A DNA stretch of 64,000 nucleotides from an archaeon GW2011_AR15 (GCA_000830295.1 CP010425.1:99927-163926); one strand, 5' to 3'; counted from the stretch's first letter, positions 25,193 through 34,552 are shown. Program-made: numbers and translations. The notes: generated by a model from the letters alone, not told the origin.

Positions 25193-25813
25193 CTATTCCC
25201 CTCCTCCGACATAATCAACAGCGCTAAGAGTTATGATGCCGTCAACATGGCCGTCCGGAGCTGAGCTTTCTATAAGGAAGTCCATCCATGAACCGTAGGA
25301 TATACTTTCATTTGTCCCGACTTCTGTAATATATGCCAGCATATTGTTGGTAACAACTTTTGCATCCTCCTTTATAGGCCAGTATTCCCTTATTATGATC
25401 TCCTGGCCTAGAGGAAACACCCTTTCAGTCGGGTAGATGAAATAATACAGTTCATTGTCTATATCCCTCTTTACAGTCAGCCAGGTGAAAGGCCTTTGTA
25501 TTCCTATGTCATTATAATAATTCACAACTACAAAACCCGAGTAGCTGTCAATAACTGTCCCCCTGAAATTTTCAACAGGCTCTCTCTCGAGCAGGTATTC
25601 AAAGGAATCTTCGATGTTATACTCGTAACCATCCCTGAACGGATTGTGGTTCTGTGATACGGGAAATGTCGGAACCGGTGTAATCCTGCCGCTGCTCGGA
25701 GTTGGCGTTTTTTCAATTGTCAGGTCAACTATATCCCTCTCTTCTGCTGGACCGCAGGCTGCCATTGTTGCTGCCACGACCAGTGCTGCCAATCCCTGAT
25801 ATACTCTTTTCAT
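25193..25813 (-). CDS. lipoprotein, family A (copy 5 of 6)
   Basis: This is 206 residues from the ATG at 25813 (MKRVYQGLAALVVAATMAACG); an in-frame upstream start at 25831 would overlap the previous gene. The lipobox is TMAAC. The core is VENFRGTVIDSY, RPFTWLTVKRD, YYFIYPTERVFPLGQE, YWPI, NNMLAYIT and IESSAPDGHVDGIITLSAV. The signal is nearly the same as in copy 6, so these two are the closest pair. Confidence 0.7.
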   Translation of the reverse strand: MKRVYQGLAALVVAATMAACGPAEERDIVDLTIEKTPTPSSGRITPVPTFPVSQNHNPFRDGYEYNIEDSFEYLLEREPVENFRGTVIDSYSGFVVVNYYNDIGIQRPFTWLTVKRDIDNELYYFIYPTERVFPLGQEIIIREYWPIKEDAKVVTNNMLAYITEVGTNESISYGSWMDFLIESSAPDGHVDGIITLSAVDYVGGGE

Positions 25814-25814
25814 T

Positions 25815-26507
25815 CTATTCCCCCTCTGCACTAATATATTCCACTGCTCCCAGTTCTATTATGCCGTCAACATGACCATCGGGGGCTGAGCTCTCTATTA
25901 TATAGTCCAGCCCGACATAATAATTTATGCTGCCTTCCTGCTTATCATTGGAAGTGATGTAAACGAGCATGTTATTCATTAATGTAACGCCTTTCCTGAT
26001 TGCCCAGTACTTCTCAATCTTGATCTCTTCTCCCTCAGTAAAAGTCCTTTCTCCGGGATATATAAGATATTCCAGACTGTCATCAACCCTGTCTCTTACA
26101 ACCAGCCATGTAAACGGCCTGGAAACACTGCCATAGTCCCCACCATAATTATATATCATTTCTGCTTTATAGGTCTCGATTATGGTCCCGTAGAAATTTT
26201 CAACAGGTTTTCTTTCAAATATGTCAAATGAGGTCGAAGCATCATACTCAAGTGTGCTTACGGCAAACGGGTTGTCTATCTGCGATATTGATAAAGTCGG
26301 AGTTGGTGTTAGTGTCGGAGTCGGGGTGAATGTCGGTGTGCCTTCAAGTACTGAGTCTATTGTTTCAACTACTGGGGTCGGTTCTTCCTGTATCTCTGTG
26401 TTTCCGCCGAACCCATCTGTAAAATAGTACACTATCCCAACTACAGCAGCAACAGCTGTTCCCAAACCTACAAATAACAGGCAACCATCACTTTCATCAT
26501 AATACAT
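25815..26507 (-). CDS. membrane-anchored family A protein (copy 4 of 6)
   Basis: This is 230 residues. Instead of a lipobox it has an N-terminal membrane helix (CLLFVGLGTAVAAVVGIVYYF) and a Thr-Pro-rich stalk (TPTLTPTPT). The family A core then appears: VENFYGTIIETY, RPFTWLVVRDR, LEYLIYPGER, YWAI, NNMLVYIT and IESSAPDGHVDGIIELGAV. It starts one base after the previous TAG. The rigid TP stalk suggests the core is held away from the membrane. Confidence 0.7.
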   Translation of the reverse strand: MYYDESDGCLLFVGLGTAVAAVVGIVYYFTDGFGGNTEIQEEPTPVVETIDSVLEGTPTFTPTPTLTPTPTLSISQIDNPFAVSTLEYDASTSFDIFERKPVENFYGTIIETYKAEMIYNYGGDYGSVSRPFTWLVVRDRVDDSLEYLIYPGERTFTEGEEIKIEKYWAIRKGVTLMNNMLVYITSNDKQEGSINYYVGLDYIIESSAPDGHVDGIIELGAVEYISAEGE

Positions 26508-26508
26508 C

Positions 26509-27114
26509 CTATTCGCCCTCCGGCCCTATATATTCAACTGCACCCAGTTCTATTATACCGTCAACGTGGCCGTCCGGGGCTGAGCTCTCTATCTGAAAAT
26601 TCATCCTGTCATCATAAGTGAATTCCCCCGGAATATCTGTTATGTATGTAAGCATATTGTTAAGTAATACTGCATCCTCTTTTATTTCCCAGTATCTTGC
26701 TATCCTGACTCTCTGGCCTTCAGGAAAAATTCTTTCAGTAGGGTATATCATGTAATAGAGGTTATTGTCAGTTCCTCTTAGTATTATCCAGCTGAAGGGC
26801 CTCACTGTTCCTTCGTCGCCATAATCACCAACAGAATAACCTAAGTAGCTGTCTATAATTGTCCCCCTCAGCCCTTCAACTGGTTCTTCTTCAAAAAGAT
26901 ATTCAAAAGAGATTTTCTCATTAAAATTATAATTTATTCTGAACGGGTTATTGTCTCTTGAAATCGGGAATCCCGGGCCTTCTGTATAATCTTCGCCTGA
27001 AGGCGTGGCTGTTTCAGTATCCAGGCTGATAACTTCTCCTTGGGAACCTGGTTCGCACGACGCTATGGTTGCAGCCAGAACCAATGCTGCAAGACCCCGA
27101 TATATTCCTTTCAT
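26509..27114 (-). CDS. lipoprotein, family A (copy 3 of 6)
   Basis: This is 201 residues from the ATG at 27114 (MKGIYRGLAALVLAATIASC); the upstream in-frame start at 27159 lies inside the previous gene. The lipobox is TIASC. The core is VEGLRGTIIDSY, RPFSWIILRG, YYMIYPTERIFPEGQ, YWEI, NNMLTYIT and IESSAPDGHVDGIIELGAV, ending EYIGPEGE. Family A therefore alternates lipoproteins with helix-anchored versions. Confidence 0.7.
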   Translation of the reverse strand: MKGIYRGLAALVLAATIASCEPGSQGEVISLDTETATPSGEDYTEGPGFPISRDNNPFRINYNFNEKISFEYLFEEEPVEGLRGTIIDSYLGYSVGDYGDEGTVRPFSWIILRGTDNNLYYMIYPTERIFPEGQRVRIARYWEIKEDAVLLNNMLTYITDIPGEFTYDDRMNFQIESSAPDGHVDGIIELGAVEYIGPEGE

Positions 27115-27115
27115 C

Positions 27116-27820
27116 TTACTTTTCCTCCGGGCTGATGTATTCCACAGCGCCAAGCTCAATTATCCCGTCGACATGGCCATCGGCAGCCGGGCTTTCTATA
27201 GTAAAATCAAGGAGAGTGTAAAAGTCCTCGCTGCCCCTGTTATCCCTGGTGACATATGCAAGCATATTGTTCATCAGTGTTACTCCTTCTTTTATTTCCC
27301 AATATCTCTGTATGTTAACTTCCTGGCCTATTGGGAATATTTTTTCTGCCGGATAGATAAGATAATGTATGCTGCCTATCTGGTCTCTTAAAATCATCCA
27401 GCTGAACGGCCGCAATGTCCCAGAGTCATATTCCACAGCCATATACCCAAGATAGCTGTCAACTACTGTTCCCTTGAGATTTTCTGAGGGATATCTTTCA
27501 AATATAAGGTCGAATGACTCATCCACATTATACTCAAGCGGGCTCTTGAAAGGGTTGTTCTCCCATGATATTGCCAAGGTGGGCGTCGGGGTCAATGTAG
27601 GGGTGGATATTAGTGTAGGTGTCGGCATAGCCGTATATTCAGGTGTGCCTAATGCTATGGACTCAAGAGTCTGTACTGCTGCTGTCTCTTCCTGCTTCTG
27701 CTGCTGTTCTGCTGCTGCCAGCTCTGAATCAAATGCCCCTTTGCACATATAAATCATCGCTATCCCTAGAACTATATACAATGCATTGTCCCATAGCCAT
27801 TCGCCAACACTTCTTACCAC
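27116..27820 (-). CDS. membrane-anchored family A protein (copy 2 of 6)
   Basis: Read from a GTG at 27820, one base after the previous stop and at ribosome-binding distance from its GAGGGCG, it is 234 residues. An in-frame start at 27859 would give 247. It has an N-terminal helix (NALYIVLGIAMIYMC), a Gln/Glu-rich coil, then a TP stalk (PTLTPTPTLA). The core is SENLKGTVVDSY, RPFSWMILRD, HYLIYPAEKIFPIGQE, YWEI, NNMLAYVT and IESPAADGHVDGIIELGAV. It ends EYISPEEK. Confidence 0.68.
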   Translation of the reverse strand: MVRSVGEWLWDNALYIVLGIAMIYMCKGAFDSELAAAEQQQKQEETAAVQTLESIALGTPEYTAMPTPTLISTPTLTPTPTLAISWENNPFKSPLEYNVDESFDLIFERYPSENLKGTVVDSYLGYMAVEYDSGTLRPFSWMILRDQIGSIHYLIYPAEKIFPIGQEVNIQRYWEIKEGVTLMNNMLAYVTRDNRGSEDFYTLLDFTIESPAADGHVDGIIELGAVEYISPEEK

Positions 27821-27821
27821 C

Positions 27822-28514
27822 TTATTCGCCCTCTGGTGTAACATATTCGATTCCGCCAAGCTCTATGATGCCGTCTGTATGTCCGTCAGGGGCAGGGCTC
27901 TCTATACGGAATACTGTTTCAGCATAATAGTAGAGATTTTCTGGGTTGATTGAAATTATATATGCAAGTATATGATTTGTAAGTGCTACATTTTTCTTTA
28001 TCGGCCAGTACCTATCTATTATAACTTCTCCACCCGGAAAAACTCTCTCTGCCGGGTACATCAGGTATTCAAGTGAGTCGTCTTCCCTGTCCCTTACAAC
28101 AAGCCAGGTGAACGGCTTGGCATACATCATCGTATCAAGATAATTTATATAAAGCTGGCCGGGGTAGCTCTCCACTATTGTGCCGTAAAAATTCTCGACT
28201 GGCTCTGCCTCAAATATGCTGAATGAATCTGCAGGGTCGGTCCATGGCTGCGAGAAAGGGTTGTATTCTATTGAAGGAGGCACATCTGCAGGTGTTGGTG
28301 TAGCTGTAGGTTCCGGAGTGTGTGTTGCTGTTGCCTCCTCTAAAACTGTCTCTATTGTTGCTGCTGCAGGTTCAATTGTTGCAGTCGGCTCCTGCTGTGT
28401 TTGCGGCTGGCTGAAAAAAGTATAAATTGTGGCTGTAACTACGCAAATTGCCATAGCGGCTGCAGGCACCAATGGCCAAAGGTTGGAGTTTGAATTACTC
28501 ACCACTACCACCAT
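27822..28514 (-). CDS. membrane-anchored family A protein (copy 1 of 6)
   Basis: This is 230 residues or slightly fewer: the ATG at 28514 overlaps the previous gene by 20 nt, and a GTG at 28502 is also possible. An N-terminal helix (PLVPAAAMAICVVTATIYTFF) is followed by a Thr/Pro/Glu stalk. The core is VENFYGTIVESY, KPFTWLVVRDR, LEYLMYPAERVFPGGE, YWPI and IESPAPDGHTDGIIELGGI, ending EYVTPEGE. It is the first of the ten small envelope genes. Confidence 0.7.
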   Translation of the reverse strand: MVVVVSNSNSNLWPLVPAAAMAICVVTATIYTFFSQPQTQQEPTATIEPAAATIETVLEEATATHTPEPTATPTPADVPPSIEYNPFSQPWTDPADSFSIFEAEPVENFYGTIVESYPGQLYINYLDTMMYAKPFTWLVVRDREDDSLEYLMYPAERVFPGGEVIIDRYWPIKKNVALTNHILAYIISINPENLYYYAETVFRIESPAPDGHTDGIIELGGIEYVTPEGE

Positions 28515-30093
28515 TCACAAACTTTATCCCCGCTTCCCTGCATTCCTTTGCACTGTTTTTTGAAAGCCACTCGTTCACTTCATAATTATACTGGTCGTGG
28601 TAGCTTATTCCTGCTGCAAGTCCTTTTATCATTCCAACCCTTTGTTCATGGGATGACTGCTGCCATTGTTCTATGAAAGGCTGGCCTTTGTGATATGCCC
28701 GTGCAAGCTCTGTCTGCGTGCTCCTGTTTATAATCTCATAGAGCACAGAATCCGCTCTCATAGGAACAATAAGATCAAGCTTTGTCTCCAGAGGAAGGGA
28801 TTTGAAATAGAGCCCCTTGTCTGCCTGGCTCTCATGGCTCAGCGTGTCAAGCACAGTGTAGAAATTCTCTACTTCCTGAGGTATTGCGCTGTTGTGCTCT
28901 TTTATCTGCTTTATCAGCTCAAATGTGTCAATATCCTGCCTGTTTTTCATCTTAAGCTCTTCAAGCTTTTCCTTTCCTCTCTTGAAGGAAAATGTGACGA
29001 GCCCGAAATCATACAGAGTATTGATAACCCTGTCTGTGTCATATCCGTTTACCAGCTTTATGCTCCTGTTCTCGTATGATGCCTCAAGCTTTCCTGAATC
29101 GTCAAAATAGACAAAAAGGAACTTCCTGTTCCTGAACGCATAAAGCTCCTGCCCGTTTCTCCTGAGCTTGATGAAATCCTCCACACTCTCTACAGGGAAC
29201 ACATCAGGAAGCTGTATCCTGTCAAGCTGGCCGTGTATCTCTTTCGGTTTTCTGGAAAGCTCAATCATGCTTTCAAGATATCCTGGCTTCAGTATAAGAT
29301 CCGGATCTTTCTTGACATCATTATATGAATCCTGGATTTTCTTTACCGCATCTACTGTGGCTGCTGCTGTATCAAGCGAAAGCTCCAGCCTGAAAATGCT
29401 TTCCGTGTAGTCTTTGATGTTCAGGAGTATATCCTGCAGGCTGAGCTCTGATATCTCTGTTTTCACTTGCCCGAAAAGCGCTTCTCCGAAGGTTATCTGC
29501 TCTATAAAAGGCGCTGCGGACTTGTTGAGTTTCTTGAGAAGGTTTTTCTTGAATGAGTAGTTTCCTCCGAGTATGTCGCTGTCAAACTGCTTTAAAGACA
29601 CAATTATATAATAATTATTCAGGCCTTCAATATCCGGGTCATGGCCGAGAGCATCTATGAAAAATGATTTCCTTCTTTGTCTCCTGCCGGTTATTGCATG
29701 CACTACATCTGCATATCTTTTTGCCTCCTCTCCTTCGATAGAATAAAGGAGCGGCTGCTTCAGCACAAGCTCTCCGGGATTTACATGCTTTCTTGTCTTT
29801 GAATGTATCTGCAGAAATGTGTCTTTTATCAGCGAAGACATGGATGAATCGCTTGGCAGCTCAACAGGTTCTTCTCTTGGCTGGGGCTCTGAGCGTATCT
29901 CTTCGAAAATAGACTCAAGGAAGTCCGGATTGCTGCTTCTCTCGCGCAGATACTCTTCCAGCATCTGCCTGTGCCTGTCGCTGTCTCCAGTCCTGCTACT
30001 CCCTGTTCTCCTTCTCCTTGGAGTTTCAGATGCCTGTCTTGCTCCTTTCTGAGTGAAACTTGAAAGGATGTCATCTATTTTTTTGTCATCCAT
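28495..30093 (-). CDS. large soluble protein of unknown function in the lipoprotein operon
   Basis: This is 532 residues. The first ~100 are charged and probably disordered (RRRRTGSSRTGDSDRHR). The remainder is mixed alpha/beta without a recognised motif or membrane segment. It overlaps the ATPase gene upstream by 8 nt and the first lipoprotein gene downstream, so it is made together with both. It could be the adaptor between the cytoplasmic ATPase and the envelope proteins. That is inference from position only. Confidence 0.6.
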   Translation of the reverse strand: MDDKKIDDILSSFTQKGARQASETPRRRRTGSSRTGDSDRHRQMLEEYLRERSSNPDFLESIFEEIRSEPQPREEPVELPSDSSMSSLIKDTFLQIHSKTRKHVNPGELVLKQPLLYSIEGEEAKRYADVVHAITGRRQRRKSFFIDALGHDPDIEGLNNYYIIVSLKQFDSDILGGNYSFKKNLLKKLNKSAAPFIEQITFGEALFGQVKTEISELSLQDILLNIKDYTESIFRLELSLDTAAATVDAVKKIQDSYNDVKKDPDLILKPGYLESMIELSRKPKEIHGQLDRIQLPDVFPVESVEDFIKLRRNGQELYAFRNRKFLFVYFDDSGKLEASYENRSIKLVNGYDTDRVINTLYDFGLVTFSFKRGKEKLEELKMKNRQDIDTFELIKQIKEHNSAIPQEVENFYTVLDTLSHESQADKGLYFKSLPLETKLDLIVPMRADSVLYEIINRSTQTELARAYHKGQPFIEQWQQSSHEQRVGMIKGLAAGISYHDQYNYEVNEWLSKNSAKECREAGIKFVNGGSGE

Positions 30094-31768
30094 CTTTCTT
30101 CTTACCTTTACCCAGTTTCTGCTTCATCCTCTCATAAAAACCCCTGGGTTCTTCGCCTGGAATGCTGCTCAGGCCCATAATTGCATCTGCATCTGCCTGC
30201 GCACCCCTGTTTCTCAGGATATATTCAACATTGGATTTGTGCTCTTCCTGGCGCTGCCTATCCATAACATCTTTCTCTTCTTTGAAGTAATGCCCTGCTA
30301 TGCCCCTGATATCTTCATACGACAGCGGTTTTGAATGTTTTCTTTCCATCTCCAGGCATTCTTCAAGCGTTGTGTCAGGGTCATAATACTTTTCAGGAAG
30401 TTCTGAACGCATCGGCCTTATGCGCTTAATGGCATTAGTGCTGATATGGTCCACTGCTCTCCCGTTCATGCCGTACTCTTCATAGCATAATTTCCCGAAC
30501 TCTTCCCACTGCTTTTCAGTTATGCTGCTTATGTAATCCTTATAGTCTCTCAGCTTGATATCCCTGAACAGCTTCACAACACCCTCTCCGCTTTTTACTC
30601 CTTCTCCTTCCCACATATTTTCTTTCAGCCTTGAATATGCAGCAGCATCTTCAGGGAGGAAGTTGGCGTCGGCCCACCAGAACCATTTCCCGTTTTTCTT
30701 GCCGAGCGTGCCGTCAAATATGCCGAACATGATGTTCTGCACCTGCTTCTGCTCATTTGTGGTATGCGGGCTTTCCCTTGAAACCAGATAAGTGTCAAAG
30801 TCCGGCGTGTATACCATCACTGCGCCGTTCCATCCCACAATCTCATCCTCTATCCATCTCTGCAGGTTCTTGGCGCTTTCGAACTGGTATGCGGTCCCGT
30901 AGTCTGTAGGCCTCAGTATAATAACCCTTGCCGGAATATCCCTCTTGCTGCAGAATTCAAGGAATTCATTTGCTGTCGCATGCGCCAAAAATGTTTTTCC
31001 CTCTCCTGGCTTTGAAACGACAAACGCAGAGTGGCTGAAAGGAAGCCTGGGGTTAATCCACTCGTTATTCTTTTTCCTCAGCCCCCCTAAATTCCCTATC
31101 ATTTCCCTTGCCATTTCCTTTACTTTGTCAAACCCGATAACATAATCCAGCTTTGCACTGTCCATCAGCTCAGCCGGCCTCATTATCTTGAATGAGGAAT
31201 ATGAGTAGCCGTCAAATGTTATCTCGTCAATCTTAAATTTCGTGGTCAGGTCCTCTTTTCTTGCAAGTGCGAGGAACTGGTCTTTGTAAATTTCTGCTGA
31301 GTTTATCATTGTTTTATAGAATGATGACAGGATAGTCATCATCTTATCTTCATCTGTATTTTTTATCTGCTCCTTGTTCTGGAGAAGCATAAGATAAAGC
31401 CCTCTTAGCGAGTCGCCGATTGCATCATAAAGAGGTCTCCTGAAATTGAAGCTTATAACTCTTGAATTATCTGTGATATCCACCATGGCTTTGTCTTCCA
31501 GCGTCTTTAGTCCTATAACAGAACCCACATAGACTGAATAGGCAATAACCCTCCCTTTATCTTTCATCAGTTTGTCCTGTTCTCTTAATTTTAGCTCTTC
31601 ATCACTTATTTTTTTGAGCTCAAGTTCCCTGTCTGTTATATGGAGCTGGGAATCCAGCGCGCTGTATGCTGTAAGCGCTGCTGCTACCATCCTCTCAAGG
31701 CTGTTAATTGCGTCCAGCTGCTTATCAGTATTTTTTTTCTGCGGGAAACTCCCTATTGCATCTCTCAT
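30086..31768 (-). CDS. AAA-type ATPase of the divergent operon system
   Basis: From ATG 31768 it is 560 residues. A helical N-domain precedes a P-loop module starting VIGFDKVKEMA, with Walker A VSKPGEGKT (about 251-259). Likely Walker B is GAVMVYTPDFD, and WFWWADANF may be sensor 1. Another helical region and a basic C-terminus follow. The same frame is open a further 56 codons upstream to 31936 with coding-like sequence. There an ATC, not ATG, lies 6 nt behind a good GAGGTG site, so the true protein may be 616 residues. It would drive remodelling or transport in the system. Confidence 0.72.
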   Translation of the reverse strand: MRDAIGSFPQKKNTDKQLDAINSLERMVAAALTAYSALDSQLHITDRELELKKISDEELKLREQDKLMKDKGRVIAYSVYVGSVIGLKTLEDKAMVDITDNSRVISFNFRRPLYDAIGDSLRGLYLMLLQNKEQIKNTDEDKMMTILSSFYKTMINSAEIYKDQFLALARKEDLTTKFKIDEITFDGYSYSSFKIMRPAELMDSAKLDYVIGFDKVKEMAREMIGNLGGLRKKNNEWINPRLPFSHSAFVVSKPGEGKTFLAHATANEFLEFCSKRDIPARVIILRPTDYGTAYQFESAKNLQRWIEDEIVGWNGAVMVYTPDFDTYLVSRESPHTTNEQKQVQNIMFGIFDGTLGKKNGKWFWWADANFLPEDAAAYSRLKENMWEGEGVKSGEGVVKLFRDIKLRDYKDYISSITEKQWEEFGKLCYEEYGMNGRAVDHISTNAIKRIRPMRSELPEKYYDPDTTLEECLEMERKHSKPLSYEDIRGIAGHYFKEEKDVMDRQRQEEHKSNVEYILRNRGAQADADAIMGLSSIPGEEPRGFYERMKQKLGKGKKKDG

Positions 31769-31939
31769 GAAGGTATATAGGTTGTATCTTCTGCTGCCAT
31801 CAACAGGTGGTGTGAGCTGATTGAGATATTCTATTGCGGCACTAAGGTTAAGATGATATTCCTCCTCACTTATCTCGATAGCTGTTTTGCCTGTAATGTC
31901 TTCAAGTTTCTTTGCTGCTACTTTATCGTCTGCGATTTT

Positions 31940-33040
31940 TTACACCTCATATATCCTTGCTTCTTCTCTCATCTTTGCCATCTCTATCAGCTGTTTCTGG
32001 AGCTGCTTGAGTTCTGTTGGAAGTACTATAAATTCATCAGACTTCATATCTTCCCTTGAAAATTCTTCTTTGGTTTCCCCAAGTATTTCTTTCTGCCCTG
32101 TGCTTACAAGATAGTCCCTTTTGGAAAGCATTACAAATGTGTCCGGGTGGTCCATGAACATTTTAGTTAGGGTCTCTGACATACTGGGTTTTCCGGGAAA
32201 ATAGAAACCAGATATATAAACTCCTGAAACCATTTTCGGATGTATGCCCGGCAGTTTATTGAGAGACCACATCAGATGAGCTACCCCAAAGCTCCAGTCT
32301 CTCTCAAGTATCCCGAGAAGATCTTCTGAGATATGTTTTGTGCCATCGGCATCAACATAGATATGGCTTATTTTTCTTGTCTGCTTTTTTCCAAAAAGGG
32401 GCTTTGTTGATATATCTATCTCTTCTTTTTCCAGATCGCATGCATAGACTGCCCAGATGCTCTTTAGCTTATCAGGAATGGCAAACACTATCCTGTAAAG
32501 ATTTTGGATATTATCATAGGGTATAATCTCCATGTTATCACTTACTGAGTTGATATCAAGCAAGTCTGCATTATGTATGCCTTCCATGTATTTTCTCGTC
32601 CGGTATTCCTCTCTAATTTTTGCAAGCAGGCCCGATTCATCCTCTGTGGAAACTGAGTTGTCAAAAAGCAGCTTCCTGTAGGAGCCGAGGACTTCTTCAA
32701 GATCTTCTGCACGCTGAAGATGCTGCTCAGCAAACCTTTTGTCTGAGTGGAGTCTGGCATGCATCCCTATTTCAGGAAATCCATTTTCCCCGATTTCAGT
32801 CTCTGTATAAATTCCTCCGTTATCATGGTAATTCTGCTCATTGTCCAGCCTTCTCATCCAGCGTATGTCAGAAGAAAGTTTCTTTATGTGTCTGCTTATG
32901 TCCGGATATGCCGGCTTCAGCTTGTAATCTTTGCTAAGCTCAAGCTTAGTATCTGATAGAAGCCTTGATGAAAGTGCAGTGAGGCTTCTCTCCAAATCAA
33001 ATAAGTATTTGTTATTAGCCTCACCTTCAAGCAATGCCAT
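31940..33040 (-). CDS. unknown protein of the divergent operon system
   Basis: This is 366 residues, soluble. The first ~170 are helical and charged, and the rest looks alpha/beta (LYRIVFAIPDKLKSIWAVYAC, GVYISGFYFPGKPS). No signal, membrane segment or known motif is seen. It is the second gene of the leftward operon, 30 nt after the coiled-coil gene. Its last codons (GAGGTG) form the ribosome-binding site of the ATPase gene. No function is proposed. Confidence 0.6.
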   Translation of the reverse strand: MALLEGEANNKYLFDLERSLTALSSRLLSDTKLELSKDYKLKPAYPDISRHIKKLSSDIRWMRRLDNEQNYHDNGGIYTETEIGENGFPEIGMHARLHSDKRFAEQHLQRAEDLEEVLGSYRKLLFDNSVSTEDESGLLAKIREEYRTRKYMEGIHNADLLDINSVSDNMEIIPYDNIQNLYRIVFAIPDKLKSIWAVYACDLEKEEIDISTKPLFGKKQTRKISHIYVDADGTKHISEDLLGILERDWSFGVAHLMWSLNKLPGIHPKMVSGVYISGFYFPGKPSMSETLTKMFMDHPDTFVMLSKRDYLVSTGQKEILGETKEEFSREDMKSDEFIVLPTELKQLQKQLIEMAKMREEARIYEV

Positions 33041-33070
33041 GCTTCCCTCCGAAAAAATGAAATAAAAAAA

Positions 33071-34357
33071 TTAGTTAAGCTTCGGGACCTCATAAGTGCC
33101 TACATCTGCATTGGCAGCTTCGTATAAAGTCCTTGTAAGCTCTTTTCTTTTCTCCCTAAGCTCTTCCCATTTTGCCTGCCTGTCATCCAGGATCTTCTCA
33201 TATTCAACAATCTTCTCAGGATCCCATTTCTTTGTCAGGACATACTGGCTCAGCGCATCCATTATCTGGTCGCCTTCCTCAACTGCCAGCCTCAGCATCT
33301 GGTCAAAGACATTCCTGTAGTCAAGAAGTGCCTGGAATGACCTTACACCGAGTGCCTGCGCAAGGTTTATCTTTGTAAGCAGGTCTGTTGTAGGCTTTCC
33401 ATACTCCAGCTCTGCGTGGTATTCGTTTGCCAGCAGTTCCTGCTGCCTTACAAGGCCTTTTATTGTTTTCTTGAGAATCCTCTCGTTAAGAGCGTATTCC
33501 TCTCCTGCCCTTGCAATGAACATGTCATAGCCTGTCTCTTTGAGCTTAAAGTCGTCAAGAGTATCTGTAAGGTCTGAGAGCTCTTTATTGAGTTTGTTGT
33601 ATTTCTCTTTCTCAATAACAAGCTGCTTGTCTTTCTCCCTCTGGTCTGCATTTGACAGCTCTTCCACTGAAGCCTCAAGGGAAAGAGTGGGCATTATCCT
33701 GTTACCCTCACCGAATATTACTCCATAGACAGCCAGCACTTCTTTCTGCTGTGCCAGTCTATCATGAGTTGCACTTACAGTTATCTCAAGTTCTTTCTGC
33801 TTTTGAAGGTTTGTATATAACTCCTTGCCAAGCCTGTGTATATCTGCGGCATAGAAATCTGATGCCTGCTTTGACTCCTCGCTTACCCTGATAAGCATTG
33901 TCTTCAGTTCCCCGACAACCTTCTGGTTAGCATATAGAATTTCAATCATATCCTTATACTGGTCAGGGATTATGTTCATTTCTCCTTTTACAGAATTCCA
34001 GAAAATATTCTCAGCCCAGTTTCTTATTCTCTCAGAAGGGAAATTTTCTGCAATATATCTCCAGACTCCTCCCTTCTTTGTTATGCTGGTTATGCTTGAT
34101 TTAAAGAGTCCTGCCTGCACGCCGTATCTTTTGATAAAATCCCTTTGTGTCTTGGCAATCTCAAAATATCCATCCATCCATTTCTGGAGCCTGGCGCTGT
34201 CAAACTGCTTTGACTGCACACCCCGTACTGTGCTCTTGAACTCATGCTGCATTGTACCTTTAGAAAATACGTCATCCCATTCTTTTTGTGAAGGCGTTGT
34301 TACATTTCTTGCCTTAGCTAGTTTTTGTTCTAATGATTGTCCTGACTGTCCTGCCAT
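33071..34357 (-). CDS. helical coiled-coil protein, first gene of the leftward operon
   Basis: This is 428 residues, almost entirely helical, with long heptad-like stretches (about residues 165-270 and 370-415). It has no membrane helix or signal. A GGAGGG ribosome-binding site precedes the ATG, and the TATA-like GCTTTAAATATAGAC lies at about 34420-34434, with a small palindrome (34401-34414) near the transcript start. The overall shape recalls TelA-like or structural coiled-coil proteins, but no specific match is claimed. Confidence 0.62.
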   Translation of the reverse strand: MAGQSGQSLEQKLAKARNVTTPSQKEWDDVFSKGTMQHEFKSTVRGVQSKQFDSARLQKWMDGYFEIAKTQRDFIKRYGVQAGLFKSSITSITKKGGVWRYIAENFPSERIRNWAENIFWNSVKGEMNIIPDQYKDMIEILYANQKVVGELKTMLIRVSEESKQASDFYAADIHRLGKELYTNLQKQKELEITVSATHDRLAQQKEVLAVYGVIFGEGNRIMPTLSLEASVEELSNADQREKDKQLVIEKEKYNKLNKELSDLTDTLDDFKLKETGYDMFIARAGEEYALNERILKKTIKGLVRQQELLANEYHAELEYGKPTTDLLTKINLAQALGVRSFQALLDYRNVFDQMLRLAVEEGDQIMDALSQYVLTKKWDPEKIVEYEKILDDRQAKWEELREKRKELTRTLYEAANADVGTYEVPKLN

Positions 34358-34400
34358 TTTTTAATTCCCTCCTGTCAATATAATTTCATTCCCCTTTTTT

Positions 34401-34414
34401 AAGTTCCAGAACTT
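34401..34414. promoter_or_regulatory. palindrome in the shared divergent control region
   Basis: AAGTTC-CA-GAACTT lies about 45 nt before the leftward start and next to the leftward TATA-like box (34420-34434). Rightward, TATA-like CTTAAATATTAAC lies near 34472 and a strong GAGGGGGAG site precedes ATG 34553. Both long operons are therefore driven from 34358-34552, and the palindrome is a candidate operator for a shared regulator. Confidence 0.45.
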
Positions 34415-34552
34415 GAAGTCTATATTTAAAGCTTGCGTTGTGTTGTTACGGGCAAGTAGATAGTAATAGAAATGCTTAAATATTAACATTATATCCGGAA
34501 TCTGAATTTAAAACCGCTTAAAAATTTAACAGAGGATGTTGAGGGGGAGACA

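Noticed and set aside
26280-27660. Thr-Pro codon repeats in family A genes resembling a tandem repeat or CRISPR-like pattern
   Set aside because: The repeats are in frame, short and encode a TP-rich stalk between membrane helix and core; there are no spacers or constant repeat units.
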